A DNA stretch of 13,608 nt from Dyella_A sp049445995 (GTDB lineage: Bacteria; Pseudomonadota; Gammaproteobacteria; Xanthomonadales; Rhodanobacteraceae): positions 1 to 13,608 of the forward strand of contig NZ_JBMSDZ010000038.1 of the NCBI RefSeq assembly GCF_049445995.1, read 5' to 3'. Both the position numbers and the translations under genes were made by a program. Positions within the stretch are counted from its first letter, which is position 1. Each line of letters begins with the position of its first letter. Below are positions 1 through 6,554 of the stretch, piece after piece. The notes under the pieces are model-generated. The model ran no database searches, was not told where the DNA came from, and worked only from the letters and a program-made list of their open reading frames with translations.

Positions 1-113
1 ACACCAAACGCACCGGCCGGCCCGGCTGGGACACGCTCTGGTATGGCTGGTTCCGGCTGCAGGAACGGCTGGAGGGCTATTGGCTCAGCAAGCAGATACC
101 GGCGGAGATGTGA
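1..113 (+). CDS. C-terminal end of an unidentified protein (5' truncated)
   Basis: Reading in the frame that starts at base 3, 36 codons run to a TGA at 111-113. The tail is rich in tryptophan and arginine (for example GWDTLWYGWFRLQERLEGYW) and ends KQIPAEM. GC-rich third positions and the clean stop just before a repeat element support a real gene end. I do not recognise the family from this short tail, and most of the gene lies left of the window. It shares its strand with murL and murD2 but is separated from them by repeats and a broken DUF559 gene, so no functional link can be claimed. Confidence 0.5.
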   Translation, partial: TKRTGRPGWDTLWYGWFRLQERLEGYWLSKQIPAEM

Positions 114-118
114 TCAAG

Positions 119-156
119 AGACAGCCCCTTGGGGAGAGGGCTGGGGTGAGGGGGCC
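119..156 (+). repeat. REP-like palindrome copy R1 (degenerate hairpin)
   Basis: The core GGGGAGAGGGCTGGGGTGAG begins at 131 and the copy ends GGGGGCC at 156, followed by AATC. It matches the right half of the palindromes at 613-649 and 1079-1116, and inversely 530-567. The left arm is reduced: only CAGCCCC at 122-128 can pair. This copy lies between the upstream partial gene and the DUF559 gene, in the opposite orientation to the copy after that gene. Confidence 0.75.
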
Positions 157-191
157 AATCTCGCAGGAAACCAACAAAGGAGCGTTCAAGG

Positions 192-515
192 ATGGAACGC
201 CAACACGTGGAACGGGCGCGCGGACTGCGCCGGAACATGACCGACGCGGAGCACGCGCTCTGGTATCGATTGAGAAACCGCGCACCGGGAGGCCATCGGT
301 TCCGTCGCCAGCACGATATCGACCCGTACATCGCCGATTTCGTCTGCAGGGAGGCCATGCTGGTACTGGAGATTGACGGCGGCCAGCACGGCGATCAGCA
401 GGATTACGACGCGCGACGCACGGCCTTTTTTGCAGTCCCGGGGCTACCGCGTGCTGCGTTTCTGGAACAATGACGTATTGACGAACATTGAGAGCGTGCT
501 CGAGGTGGTATGGAG
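192..515 (+). pseudogene. DUF559 domain protein (VSR/restriction-endonuclease-like fold), frameshifted
   Basis: The ATG at 192 is preceded by AAGGAG at 176-181. The first frame reads as the N-terminal half of DUF559 proteins: RGLRRNMTDAEHALWYRLRN, then HDIDPYIADFVC and LVLEIDGGQH, the last two holding the acidic residues of the endonuclease-like fold. At the six-T run 426-431 the frame breaks. One base out, the family C-terminus continues as RGYRVLRFWNNDVLTNIESVLE. Removing one T would restore about 107 family residues. After that the second frame has no stop of its own: it runs through two palindromes and on to 1110, so the native end also seems to be lost. DUF559 proteins are predicted nucleases of unknown biological role. 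A sequencing error in the T run could explain the frameshift, but not the missing stop. Confidence 0.8.
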
Positions 516-529
516 GCCTTGGCGAGCGC

Positions 530-567
530 GGCCCCTCACCCCAACCCTCTCCCCAGAGGGGAGAGGG
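530..567 (-). repeat. REP-like palindrome copy R2 (inverted orientation)
   Basis: GGCCCCTCACCCC opens the copy at 530, followed by a perfect 10-bp hairpin: CCCTCTCCCC at 545-554, loop AGA, GGGGAGAGGG at 558-567. Its reverse complement differs from R1 over the shared 25-26 bases by one substitution and one extra G. R2 and R1 therefore form inverted ends around the DUF559 gene, and R2 with R3 forms a head-to-head pair. Confidence 0.8.
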
Positions 568-612
568 AGTAAGCCTCAGGTACACCATCGCATTCCGGTT
601 GCGACGGATGAA

Positions 613-649
613 CCCTCTCCCCGCCGGGGAGAGGGCAGGGTGAGGGGCC
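613..649 (+). repeat. REP-like palindrome copy R3
   Basis: Perfect 10-bp arms CCCTCTCCCC (613-622) and GGGGAGAGGG (626-635) around GCC, then the family tail CAGGGTGAGGGGCC to 649 and AA. With R2 it makes an inverted pair separated by about 45 bases, the layout called a BIME in other REP systems. It lies directly before the murL start region, and its GAGGGG could act as a ribosome-binding sequence for a GTG at 659. Confidence 0.8.
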
Positions 650-658
650 AACCTCACC

Positions 659-2095
659 GTGACCGTCCATCGGGCTCCAGGCAAGGCAAGCAGCAAAGTG
701 ACCCACACCATCCAACCACGCCTCACCCAGGTTTTCCGCTTCCTCGGCACCCGCTACGCCGACGGCATGGCCGAGCTGAGCTACGCCTTCGACGACGGCG
801 AGCCCCTGGTCGAGCGCATCCGCTTTCCTGCCGCTCCGGTGCTGCCCCCAGCGCGACAGGCCGCGTTCGACGCCGCGCTGAAGCTGCTGCACCTGGTCGC
901 CGGCGTGAGCTACTACAAGGCCGGCGTGCCGCCGCAGATCGAGGTGGCGGATGGTCCGCTGGACGATGCCACCGCCGATCTGCTCGACGCGCTGTACCTG
1001 CACGGCCTGGCCGAGTTCGCCTATCGCAACGGGCTGGACCTGCGCGGCCGCATCAAATTCCCGCGCGGCTCAGCATCTCCCTCTCCCCGCCGGGGAGAGG
1101 GTGGGGGTGAGGGGCCAATCGCACCCCAAGCTCCACCACTCAACCTACCGAAACGCACCCTGGTGCCGATCGGTGGCGGCAAGGATTCGCTGGTCGCGGT
1201 GGAGGCGATCAAATCCATCGGTGGCAACGCCACCGCGGTGTGGGTCGGCAACTCCCCGCTGATCGCCGCCTGCGCCGAGCGCACCGGCCTGCCCACGCTG
1301 AACATCCAGCGCGAGCTGGCGCCGGAGCTGTTCGAGCTGAACCGGCTGGGCGCGTGGAACGGCCACATCCCGGTGACCGCGGTGAACTCGGCGATCCTCG
1401 CCGTGGCGGCCATCCTCTACGGCCACGATTCCATCGCCTTCGCCAACGAGCGCTCGGCGTCGGCGGCGACGCTGGAGTACGAAGGCCAGCAGGTGAACCA
1501 CCAGTGGAGCAAGGGCTACGCCTTCGAGACGCTGCTGTCGGACTGGCTGCACTCGCACGTGGCGGCGGATCTCGACTACTGCTCGCTGCTGCGTCCGTAT
1601 TCGGAGCTGGCGATCACCCGCGCGTTTGCCAAGCTCACGCCGTACTTCGACAGCTTCTCAAGCTGCAACCGCAACTTCCGCATCCTCGGCCCCAGGCCGG
1701 CCGACCGCTGGTGCGGTCAGTGTCCGAAATGCCATTTCGTGTTCCTGGCGCTGGCGCCGTTTTGCCCCAAGCCGCGGCTGCTCGCCATCTTCGGCCGCAA
1801 CCTGCTGGACGACGAATCGCAGGCCGCCGGCTTCGACGCGCTGCTGGAATACCAGGATCACAAGCCGTTCGAATGCGTGGGCGAGGGCGCCGAGGCGCGT
1901 GCCGCGATGGTCGCGCTGAGCCGGCGGCCGGAGTGGGCCGAGGATGCGCTGGTCGCGCGCTTCCGCAGCGAGATCCTGCCGCAGCTCGACGTGGCGCAGC
2001 TGGCGCTGGAGCCGTGGCTGGCGCCGTCCGGCGAGCATCACGTGCCGGCGCGGCTGCAGCCGGCGTTGGCCGCCATCGGCGGACCCAACCCATGA
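659..2095 (+). CDS. murL: MurL: UDP-N-acetylmuramoyl-L-alanyl-L-glutamate epimerase
   Basis: Cytoplasmic peptidoglycan precursor enzyme that, in the characterised Xanthomonas pathway, uses ATP to convert the L-Glu of UDP-MurNAc-L-Ala-L-Glu to D-Glu. Family signs, numbered from the GTG at 659: N-terminal domain to about residue 138; the PP-loop-like PIGGGKDS at 170-177; the stretch LNRLGAWNGHIPVTAVNSA; FANERSAS; a cysteine cluster WCGQCPKC at 351-358 (C352, C355, C358). Total length is 478 residues, or 465 if the in-frame GTG at 698 is used. The 698 start fits better because the family-like sequence begins just after it, while 659 lies at the edge of a repeat. A REP-like palindrome (1079-1116) is read in frame as a proline/arginine/glycine linker at residues about 140-153. 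murD2 follows on the same strand after an 87-base gap, so the two are probably cotranscribed. Confidence 0.9.
   Translation: MTVHRAPGKASSKVTHTIQPRLTQVFRFLGTRYADGMAELSYAFDDGEPLVERIRFPAAPVLPPARQAAFDAALKLLHLVAGVSYYKAGVPPQIEVADGPLDDATADLLDALYLHGLAEFAYRNGLDLRGRIKFPRGSASPSPRRGEGGGEGPIAPQAPPLNLPKRTLVPIGGGKDSLVAVEAIKSIGGNATAVWVGNSPLIAACAERTGLPTLNIQRELAPELFELNRLGAWNGHIPVTAVNSAILAVAAILYGHDSIAFANERSASAATLEYEGQQVNHQWSKGYAFETLLSDWLHSHVAADLDYCSLLRPYSELAITRAFAKLTPYFDSFSSCNRNFRILGPRPADRWCGQCPKCHFVFLALAPFCPKPRLLAIFGRNLLDDESQAAGFDALLEYQDHKPFECVGEGAEARAAMVALSRRPEWAEDALVARFRSEILPQLDVAQLALEPWLAPSGEHHVPARLQPALAAIGGPNP
1079..1116 (+). repeat. REP-like palindrome copy R4, in frame inside murL
   Basis: Arms CCCTCTCCCC (1079-1088) and GGGGAGAGGG (1092-1101) around GCC, then TGGGGGTGAGGGGCC to 1116 and AATC. 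This is the same element as R3, in the same orientation. It is translated as roughly SPSPRRGEGGGEGPI without a frameshift, in the linker between the MurL N-terminal domain and the PIGGGKDS core. Confidence 0.85.
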
Positions 2096-2173
2096 CCTGC
2101 AGGAGCGCACCCTGTGCGCGACCCGGCATGGATGTGCAGAAAAGCAGTCGCGCACAGGGTGCGCTCCTGCAGG
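2096..2173. repeat. Perfect 27-bp inverted repeat (paired REP) between murL and murD2
   Basis: The left arm 2096-2122 begins CCTGCAGGAGCGCACC; its exact reverse complement is 2147-2173, with a 24-base loop. Each arm also contains its own hairpin, GCGCAC-CCT-GTGCGC, so this is a pair of inverted REP units. It begins on the base after the murL stop and ends ten bases before the murD2 start. The stem could stabilise murL mRNA or lower murD2 translation; that is inference. Confidence 0.85.
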
Positions 2174-2176
2174 GGG
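2171..2176 (+). promoter_or_regulatory. Ribosome binding site deciding the murD2 start
   Basis: AGGGGG lies six bases before the GTG at 2183. Its first three bases belong to the right arm of the 27-bp inverted repeat. An in-frame ATG at 2114 lies inside the left arm of that repeat and would add 23 residues unlike the family, so 2183 is preferred. Confidence 0.6.
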
Positions 2177-2182
2177 CGGGCC

Positions 2183-3553
2183 GTGCGTATCGCTGATCTG
2201 GCGAACCGGCGCGTCGCGGTCTGGGGCTTCGGCCGCGAGGGACGCGCGGCGATCGCCGCGATCCGCGCGAGCCTGCCGCACCTGCCGCTGGCGCTCTACT
2301 GCAGCGAAGGCGAGGTCGAGGCGGCGCGCGCGTTCGATCCCGCACTGGCCGTGTACGGCCACGAGCCGGACGCGGCGGCGCTGTCCGCCTACGACGTGGT
2401 GGTGAAGTCGCCGGGCATCTCGATCTACAAGCCGGCCGTGATCGCCGCGCAGGCGCAGGGCACCGTGTTCACCTCGGGCACCGCGCTGTGGTTCGGCGAA
2501 CACATGGTTGAAGGGCAGCCTGCGGCACGCGTGGTGGCGGTCACCGGCACCAAGGGCAAGAGCACCACTACCGCACTGCTCGCGCACCTGGCGCGATCCT
2601 TGAGCGTGCGCACCGCACTGGCCGGCAACATCGGCCTGCCGTTGCTGGAGCTGCAGGGGCAGTCGGCCGAGCTGTGGGCGATCGAGCTCTCCAGCTTCCA
2701 GACCGGCGAGGCCGGCCCGGTCGAACTGGCGGTGATCACCAGCCTGTACGAGGAGCACCTGGACTGGCACGGCTCGCGCGAGCGCTACGTGGCCGACAAG
2801 CTCAAGCTGGGCGACGTGGCGCGCACGTTGCTGGTGAACGGCCGGCAGCCCAACCTGCTGGCGCACACTGCCGGCCACCCACAGCGACACGTGTTCGGCG
2901 ATGTCGCCGGCTGGCACGTCGCCGACGGCTTTATCCGCTGCGGCGATCGCGAAGTGTTTCCGGTGGCGCAGCTCGGCGTGCCCGGCCTGCACAACGCGCT
3001 CAACGTCGGCGCCGCGCTGGCGGCGCTGGATCTGCTTGGCTACGACGCGCTGGCCGCGGCGCCAGCGCTGGCCAGCTTCCGCCCGCTGCCGCACCGGCTG
3101 CAGCCGCTCGGTCGGCACCACGGGCTGGACTGGATCAACGACTCCATCGCCACCACGCCGCCGGCAGTGGTCGCCGCGCTGGAAAGCCTGCCGGGGCGCG
3201 CCGTGACGGTGCTGGTCGGCGGCTACGACCGCGGCGTGGACTGGGCGCCGTTCGTCGACTACGTGCAGGCGCATCCGCCGCAGACGATCGTGTGCATGGG
3301 CGCCAACGGGCCGCGCATCGAGGCGGCGCTGCGCTTGAACATGGTCGCGTGCCCGGTGCTGCGCGTGGCCGACCTCTCCGCCGCGGCCGACGAGGCGCGT
3401 GCGCATACGCCAGCGGGCGGCGTGGTGCTGCTGTCGCCCGGCGCGCCCAGCTTCGACCAGTTCAGGGATTACGCCGAACGCGGCCGCCGCTTCGCCACGC
3501 TGGCCGGCTTCGCCGTCGAGGCCACCGGCATCGATGGCCTCGGCATCCGCTGA
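2183..3553 (+). CDS. murD2: MurD2: UDP-N-acetylmuramoyl-L-alanine--L-glutamate ligase
   Basis: Mur ligase that, in the pathway described for Xanthomonas, joins L-Glu (not D-Glu) to UDP-MurNAc-L-Ala with ATP; MurL then epimerises the product. The 456-residue length fits MurD-type ligases. Order of motifs, numbered from the GTG at 2183: Rossmann-like start RVAVWGFGREGR; ATP P-loop TGTKGKSTT at 121-129; ELSSFQTGE in the central domain; NDSIATTPPA beginning at N319; GGYDRGVDW; and LSPGAPSFDQFRDYAERGRRF in the C-terminal domain. The D-Glu-specific MurD family shares these motifs, so the L-Glu assignment rests mainly on adjacency to murL. Nothing looks broken. A small ORF starts inside its last 20 bases. 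Confidence 0.88.
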   Translation: MRIADLANRRVAVWGFGREGRAAIAAIRASLPHLPLALYCSEGEVEAARAFDPALAVYGHEPDAAALSAYDVVVKSPGISIYKPAVIAAQAQGTVFTSGTALWFGEHMVEGQPAARVVAVTGTKGKSTTTALLAHLARSLSVRTALAGNIGLPLLELQGQSAELWAIELSSFQTGEAGPVELAVITSLYEEHLDWHGSRERYVADKLKLGDVARTLLVNGRQPNLLAHTAGHPQRHVFGDVAGWHVADGFIRCGDREVFPVAQLGVPGLHNALNVGAALAALDLLGYDALAAAPALASFRPLPHRLQPLGRHHGLDWINDSIATTPPAVVAALESLPGRAVTVLVGGYDRGVDWAPFVDYVQAHPPQTIVCMGANGPRIEAALRLNMVACPVLRVADLSAAADEARAHTPAGGVVLLSPGAPSFDQFRDYAERGRRFATLAGFAVEATGIDGLGIR

Positions 3554-3650
3554 CGCGCCGGCCGCCTGCCCGCTGTGCGGCGCGGCACGCTTCGGCGGGC
3601 GGGTGGAGAGCGTGGACCGGCGCGTGATCCTGCTGCGCAAGCCGGGGTGA
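3534..3650 (+). CDS. Possible 38-residue CxxC protein overlapping murD2, or remnant of a longer gene
   Basis: An ATG at 3534, inside the end of murD2 in another frame, opens 38 codons ending at TGA 3648-3650. The product has CPLCG near residues 12-16, then FGGRVESVDRRVILLRKPG. CPxCG is the first half of a zinc ribbon, but no second CxxC follows, so it may be the start of a protein truncated by the repeats that begin about 100 bases later. The overlap with murD2 would allow translational coupling. I do not recognise a family, and chance is possible at this length in GC-rich DNA. Confidence 0.28.
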   Translation: MASASADAPAACPLCGAARFGGRVESVDRRVILLRKPG

Positions 3651-3746
3651 GGGGCGGCGTGGGCCGAGACAGATCGGGCAGGGCATCCGCAGTGGCCGGA
3701 CTGGCCGCTGCATGATGTGCGGCTTTTCGGGCTGGGGATGCACGGC

Positions 3747-3863
3747 CGTCGGGGCTGAAGCGCTGAAGCCCCTCCCACAGGACCTCGCGGACCACGCACC
3801 TTCGGTGGGAGCGACTTCAGTCGCGACGTCGGGGCTGAAACGCTGAAACCCCTCCTACAGGGG
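3747..3863. repeat. Cluster of REP-like palindromes (three units)
   Basis: Two direct copies of a unit reading TCGGGGCTGAA...CGCTGAA..CCCCTCC (3747-3781 and 3827-3863) flank a different 23-base unit at 3805-3827 that starts GTGGGAGCGACTTCAG. The second type occurs again, exactly, in reverse orientation at 6911-6933. Such units are widespread in xanthomonad intergenic spaces. Apart from the short ORF at its start, no gene is visible in 3651-4023. Confidence 0.75.
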
Positions 3864-3918
3864 CGGCCCGCCCGCGAGCGCTGTCGAGATAACCCGACAC
3901 GCCACGGGAAATGTGACG

Positions 3919-3946
3919 CCAGGAGGGGCTTCCAGCCCCGACCGCG
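3919..3946 (-). repeat. REP-like unit, inverse copy of the 3747/3827 type
   Basis: CCAGGAGGGGCTTCCAGCCC followed by CGACCGCG is the shortened reverse complement of the units at 3747 and 3827. Together with them it brackets about 60 bases just before the DUF4105 gene, in the likely leader or promoter area. Confidence 0.65.
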
Positions 3947-4023
3947 ACCTCGCCAGCGCCGGCATCGACGCATCTCGCGTCCGCCACTACAGTGGCGTTC
4001 CCGCATCCAGACCGCCCATACCG

Positions 4024-5244
4024 ATGCCCCTGCTCCGCCGCGTCTTCGCGCTGTTTCTGTGGATGCTCCTCGGCAGCACGTGGCCCGCCCACGCCGACGT
4101 GGCGAATGCCCCGGGCGCCAACCTGCAGGTCACCGTGATCACCTACGGGCCGGGCGATACCTACTGGGAGCGCTTCGGCCACATCGCCATCGAACTGCGT
4201 GACAGCCAGGACGGCGAGGCGATCAGCTTCAACTACGGCGTGTTCGATTTCGACGAGAAGGGCTTCCTGCTCAACTTCGCGCGCGGCCGCATGCACTACC
4301 TGATGGACGCCGAGCCGACCGCCGTGGACACCGGCTGGTACGTGCAGGCCGGTCGCTCGATCACCCGCCAGCGCCTCGCCTTCACGCCGGAGCAGGCCGC
4401 TGCGCTGCGCGATTTCCTGCTGTGGAACCTGCGTCCGGAAAACGCGCGCTACGACTACGACTACTACGTCGACAACTGTAGCACCCGCGTGCGCGACGCA
4501 CTGGACAAGGCCCTGGGCGGCATCCTCAAGACCGCCCTCGCCGCCCGCCCCGGCAGCATGACCTACCGCCAGCAGACCGATCGGCTGATGAGCGCGCAAC
4601 CGTGGCTGATGCTGCTGCTCGACCTGGGCCTGGGGCCGTACGCCGACCACCCGCTCAGCGGCTGGCAGGAAGCGTTCATCCCGATGGCATTGCAGCGCGA
4701 GCTGCGCGCGGTGCAGGTGCCGGACGGTCACGGCGGCCACTCGCCGCTGGTGATCGAAGAACGCCAAGTCTCGCCCAACCGCGTGCAAGCACCGCCACCG
4801 CAAGCCCCCGACCTGCGCGGCCCGATGGCGCTCGCCGGCGCCGCGCTTGCCATGCTGCTGGTGATCGCGCGCCGCCGCGTCCCGCTCCTGTTCGTGCTGC
4901 TCGCCGTCACCTGGCTGGTGTTGGCCGGGCTCGCCGGCCTGCTCATGCTCGGCCTGTGGACCCTCACCAGCCACCACTCGGCATGGGCCAACGCCAACCT
5001 GCTGTTGTTCAATCCCCTGGCGTTCGTGCTGATTCCCGCGATCTGGCGCAGCCGGCGCGGCGTGGCCACGCCGCGCCGGGTCGATGGCCTGCTGATGCTT
5101 CAACTGCTGGCCGGCCTGCTCGCCATCGTGCTGCACCTGCTGCCCGGCGTGGTCCAGCAGAACCAGCCGTGGCTGCTGCTCGCGCTGCCCGCATGGCTCG
5201 CGCTGGCGTGGTCGCTGCGATCTGCGTGCCACGTGCCGCGCTGA
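4024..5244 (+). CDS. DUF4105 (Lnb N-terminal periplasmic domain-like) protein with C-terminal membrane helices
   Basis: The 406-residue protein begins with a signal peptide (MPLLRRVFALFLWMLLG, likely cut after AHA near residue 24). A periplasmic domain of about 200 residues carries the marks of the DUF4105/Lnb N-terminal family: YGPGDTYWERFGHIAIEL with H53, FNYGVFDF, and DYYVDNCSTRVRD with C152. The His/Cys pair suggests an NlpC/P60-like thiol hydrolase fold, but no substrate is known and none is claimed. Five hydrophobic stretches follow (about 267-282, 286-312, 326-341, 356-373, 381-398), so the domain is anchored in the inner membrane. The ATG at 4024 is chosen because the signal peptide starts there; no strong ribosome site is seen. 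corA starts 45 bases downstream and may be in the same transcript. Confidence 0.85.
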   Translation: MPLLRRVFALFLWMLLGSTWPAHADVANAPGANLQVTVITYGPGDTYWERFGHIAIELRDSQDGEAISFNYGVFDFDEKGFLLNFARGRMHYLMDAEPTAVDTGWYVQAGRSITRQRLAFTPEQAAALRDFLLWNLRPENARYDYDYYVDNCSTRVRDALDKALGGILKTALAARPGSMTYRQQTDRLMSAQPWLMLLLDLGLGPYADHPLSGWQEAFIPMALQRELRAVQVPDGHGGHSPLVIEERQVSPNRVQAPPPQAPDLRGPMALAGAALAMLLVIARRRVPLLFVLLAVTWLVLAGLAGLLMLGLWTLTSHHSAWANANLLLFNPLAFVLIPAIWRSRRGVATPRRVDGLLMLQLLAGLLAIVLHLLPGVVQQNQPWLLLALPAWLALAWSLRSACHVPR

Positions 5245-5289
5245 GTTCCGCCATTGCCCGGCCGCAATGCGCAGGGGCATGATGCGTCG

Positions 5290-6309
5290 ATGCTTCCCAC
5301 CACGACCTCCAGGACCACCGAGCCCGTGCCCGCCAGCGGCATGGTGATCAATTGCGTGGCCTACCATCGCGACGGCAAGCGCATCGGCGACATCACGCTC
5401 GACGCGATCAGCGACGTGCTGGAGCAACCGGACACCTTCGTCTGGGTCGGCCTGCACGAGCCGGACGAACCACTGCTGGAGAAGCTGCAGGAGGAGTTCG
5501 ACCTGCACGACCTGGCGATCGAGGACGCGCACCACGCTCACCAGCGCACCAAGATCGAGGCCTACGGCGACTCGCTGTTCATCGTGGTGCAGACCGCCCA
5601 GCTGGTGGCGGGCAAGCTCGCCTTCGGCGAGACGCACATCTTCCTCGGCCCGCGCTACCTGGTCACCGTGCGCCACGGCGCCTCGCTCTCCTATGCGCCG
5701 GCGCGGCGCACCTGCGAGCACTCGCCGGAACTGCTCGCCCTCGGCCCGAGCTACGGCCTCTACGGCGTGCTCGACTTCATCGTCGACAACCTGCTGCCGA
5801 TCGTGCGCGACTTCCGCGAGGAGCTGCAGACACTGGAACAGGATATCTTCGCGGAAACCTTCAACCGCGAGACGGTCAGGCGCCTGTACGACATGCAGCG
5901 CGACCTGATGACCCTGCGCCTGGCCGTCGCGCCAATGCAGGACGTGATCAGCCAACTGGTGCGCCTGCACCCCAACCTCATCCCCGACGACCTGCGCGCC
6001 TACTTCCGCGACGTCTACGACCACGTGTTCCGCGTCAACGAGTCGGTGGGCGCCATGCGCGAAATGCTCGGCGCCACCATCAACATCAACCTTTCGCTGG
6101 TCACCTTCGGCCAGAATGAAGTAATGAAGAAGCTCGCCGGCTGGGCCGCCATGCTCGCCGCCCCCACCCTCATCACCAGCTGGTACGGCATGAACTTCCA
6201 CCACATGCCCGAACTGGACAGGCCGTGGGCCTACCCCGCGATGATCGTGCTGGTGATCGCCGTGGTCGGCGGCATCTTCACCTGGCTGCGCAAGTCGCGC
6301 TGGCTGTAG
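5290..6309 (+). CDS. corA: CorA-family magnesium/cobalt transporter
   Basis: Inner-membrane divalent-cation channel, pentameric in the family. From the ATG at 5290 it is 339 residues. A cytoplasmic N-terminal domain comes first (VGLHEPDEPLLEKLQEEFDLHDLAIEDA pattern, then HQRTKIEAYGDSLFIVVQT), then the long stalk helix region (about 170-280), a first membrane helix running into the signature YGMNF with G300-M301-N302, and a second helix (YPAMIVLVIAVVGGIF). It ends in the basic tail RKSRWL typical of the family. The frame also opens with a TTG at 5254, but the ATG at 5290, with AGGGG about 12 bases upstream, is more likely; an ATG at 5341 is a third option. No metal-responsive leader was recognised. 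Confidence 0.9.
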   Translation: MLPTTTSRTTEPVPASGMVINCVAYHRDGKRIGDITLDAISDVLEQPDTFVWVGLHEPDEPLLEKLQEEFDLHDLAIEDAHHAHQRTKIEAYGDSLFIVVQTAQLVAGKLAFGETHIFLGPRYLVTVRHGASLSYAPARRTCEHSPELLALGPSYGLYGVLDFIVDNLLPIVRDFREELQTLEQDIFAETFNRETVRRLYDMQRDLMTLRLAVAPMQDVISQLVRLHPNLIPDDLRAYFRDVYDHVFRVNESVGAMREMLGATININLSLVTFGQNEVMKKLAGWAAMLAAPTLITSWYGMNFHHMPELDRPWAYPAMIVLVIAVVGGIFTWLRKSRWL

Positions 6310-6373
6310 AACGAGCAGCCCCTGTAATTGGAGGGACTCGCCCCCGGCCGAGGCGTCGAGGCGCCGCGGTGGC

Positions 6374-6526
6374 ATGCTTGAGATAACCAACATTTCGTGC
6401 GGACGGTCGCGCCGGGGGGTGGAGATCCTGCTGGAGCCGGGCCCGGGCGCGCAGGCCTGGGCGCGTGCGTTCCAGGTCGCCGGCAAGCGGGTGCGGTTGT
6501 TGCCCGCAGCGGGTGGCCGAGCATAG
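6374..6526 (+). pseudogene. Short ORF resembling a fragment of an IS110-family transposase
   Basis: A 50-codon frame from ATG 6374 to TAG 6524-6526 encodes VEILLEPGPGAQAWARAF followed by QVAGKRVRLLPA. This has the spacing of the segment LEACGGAHHWARxLxxLGHxVRLIPA in IS110-type (DEDD) transposases. Only about 35 residues match, with no catalytic domain before or after, so at most it is a relic. It lies downstream of corA at the edge of a decayed spacer. The resemblance is by eye and could be chance. Confidence 0.3.
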
Positions 6527-6552
6527 GAGGGGCTTCAGCCTGAGGTTTTCCC
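6525..6552 (+). repeat. Left member of an inverted repeat pair (partner 6862-6890)
   Basis: AGGAGGGGCTTCAG at 6525 belongs to the REP-like family seen at 3747-3946 and runs into GCCTGAGGTTTTCCC (6538-6552). The reverse complement of 6862-6876 matches the last 15 bases at 14 positions. Confidence 0.6.
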
Positions 6553-6554
6553 GC

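Noticed and set aside
2114..2182. ATG at 2114 as the murD2 start
   Set aside because: It lies in the arm of the inverted repeat, and the 23 extra residues are translated palindrome; the GTG at 2183 has a ribosome site and starts just before the Rossmann motif.
1658..4006. Very long open frame on the - strand (782 codons) opposite murL and murD2
   Set aside because: It is antisense to two genes with clear motifs, has a His/Arg/Gln-rich low-complexity product, and runs through palindromes; it is a by-product of high GC.
5254..5289. TTG start adding 12 residues to CorA
   Set aside because: The ATG at 5290 is a better start codon and the added residues are not conserved-looking; the upstream start remains formally possible.
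3817..6486. 889-codon open frame on the - strand opposite DUF4105 and corA
   Set aside because: Antisense to two recognisable proteins, with a composition full of His, Gln and Glu and no domain.
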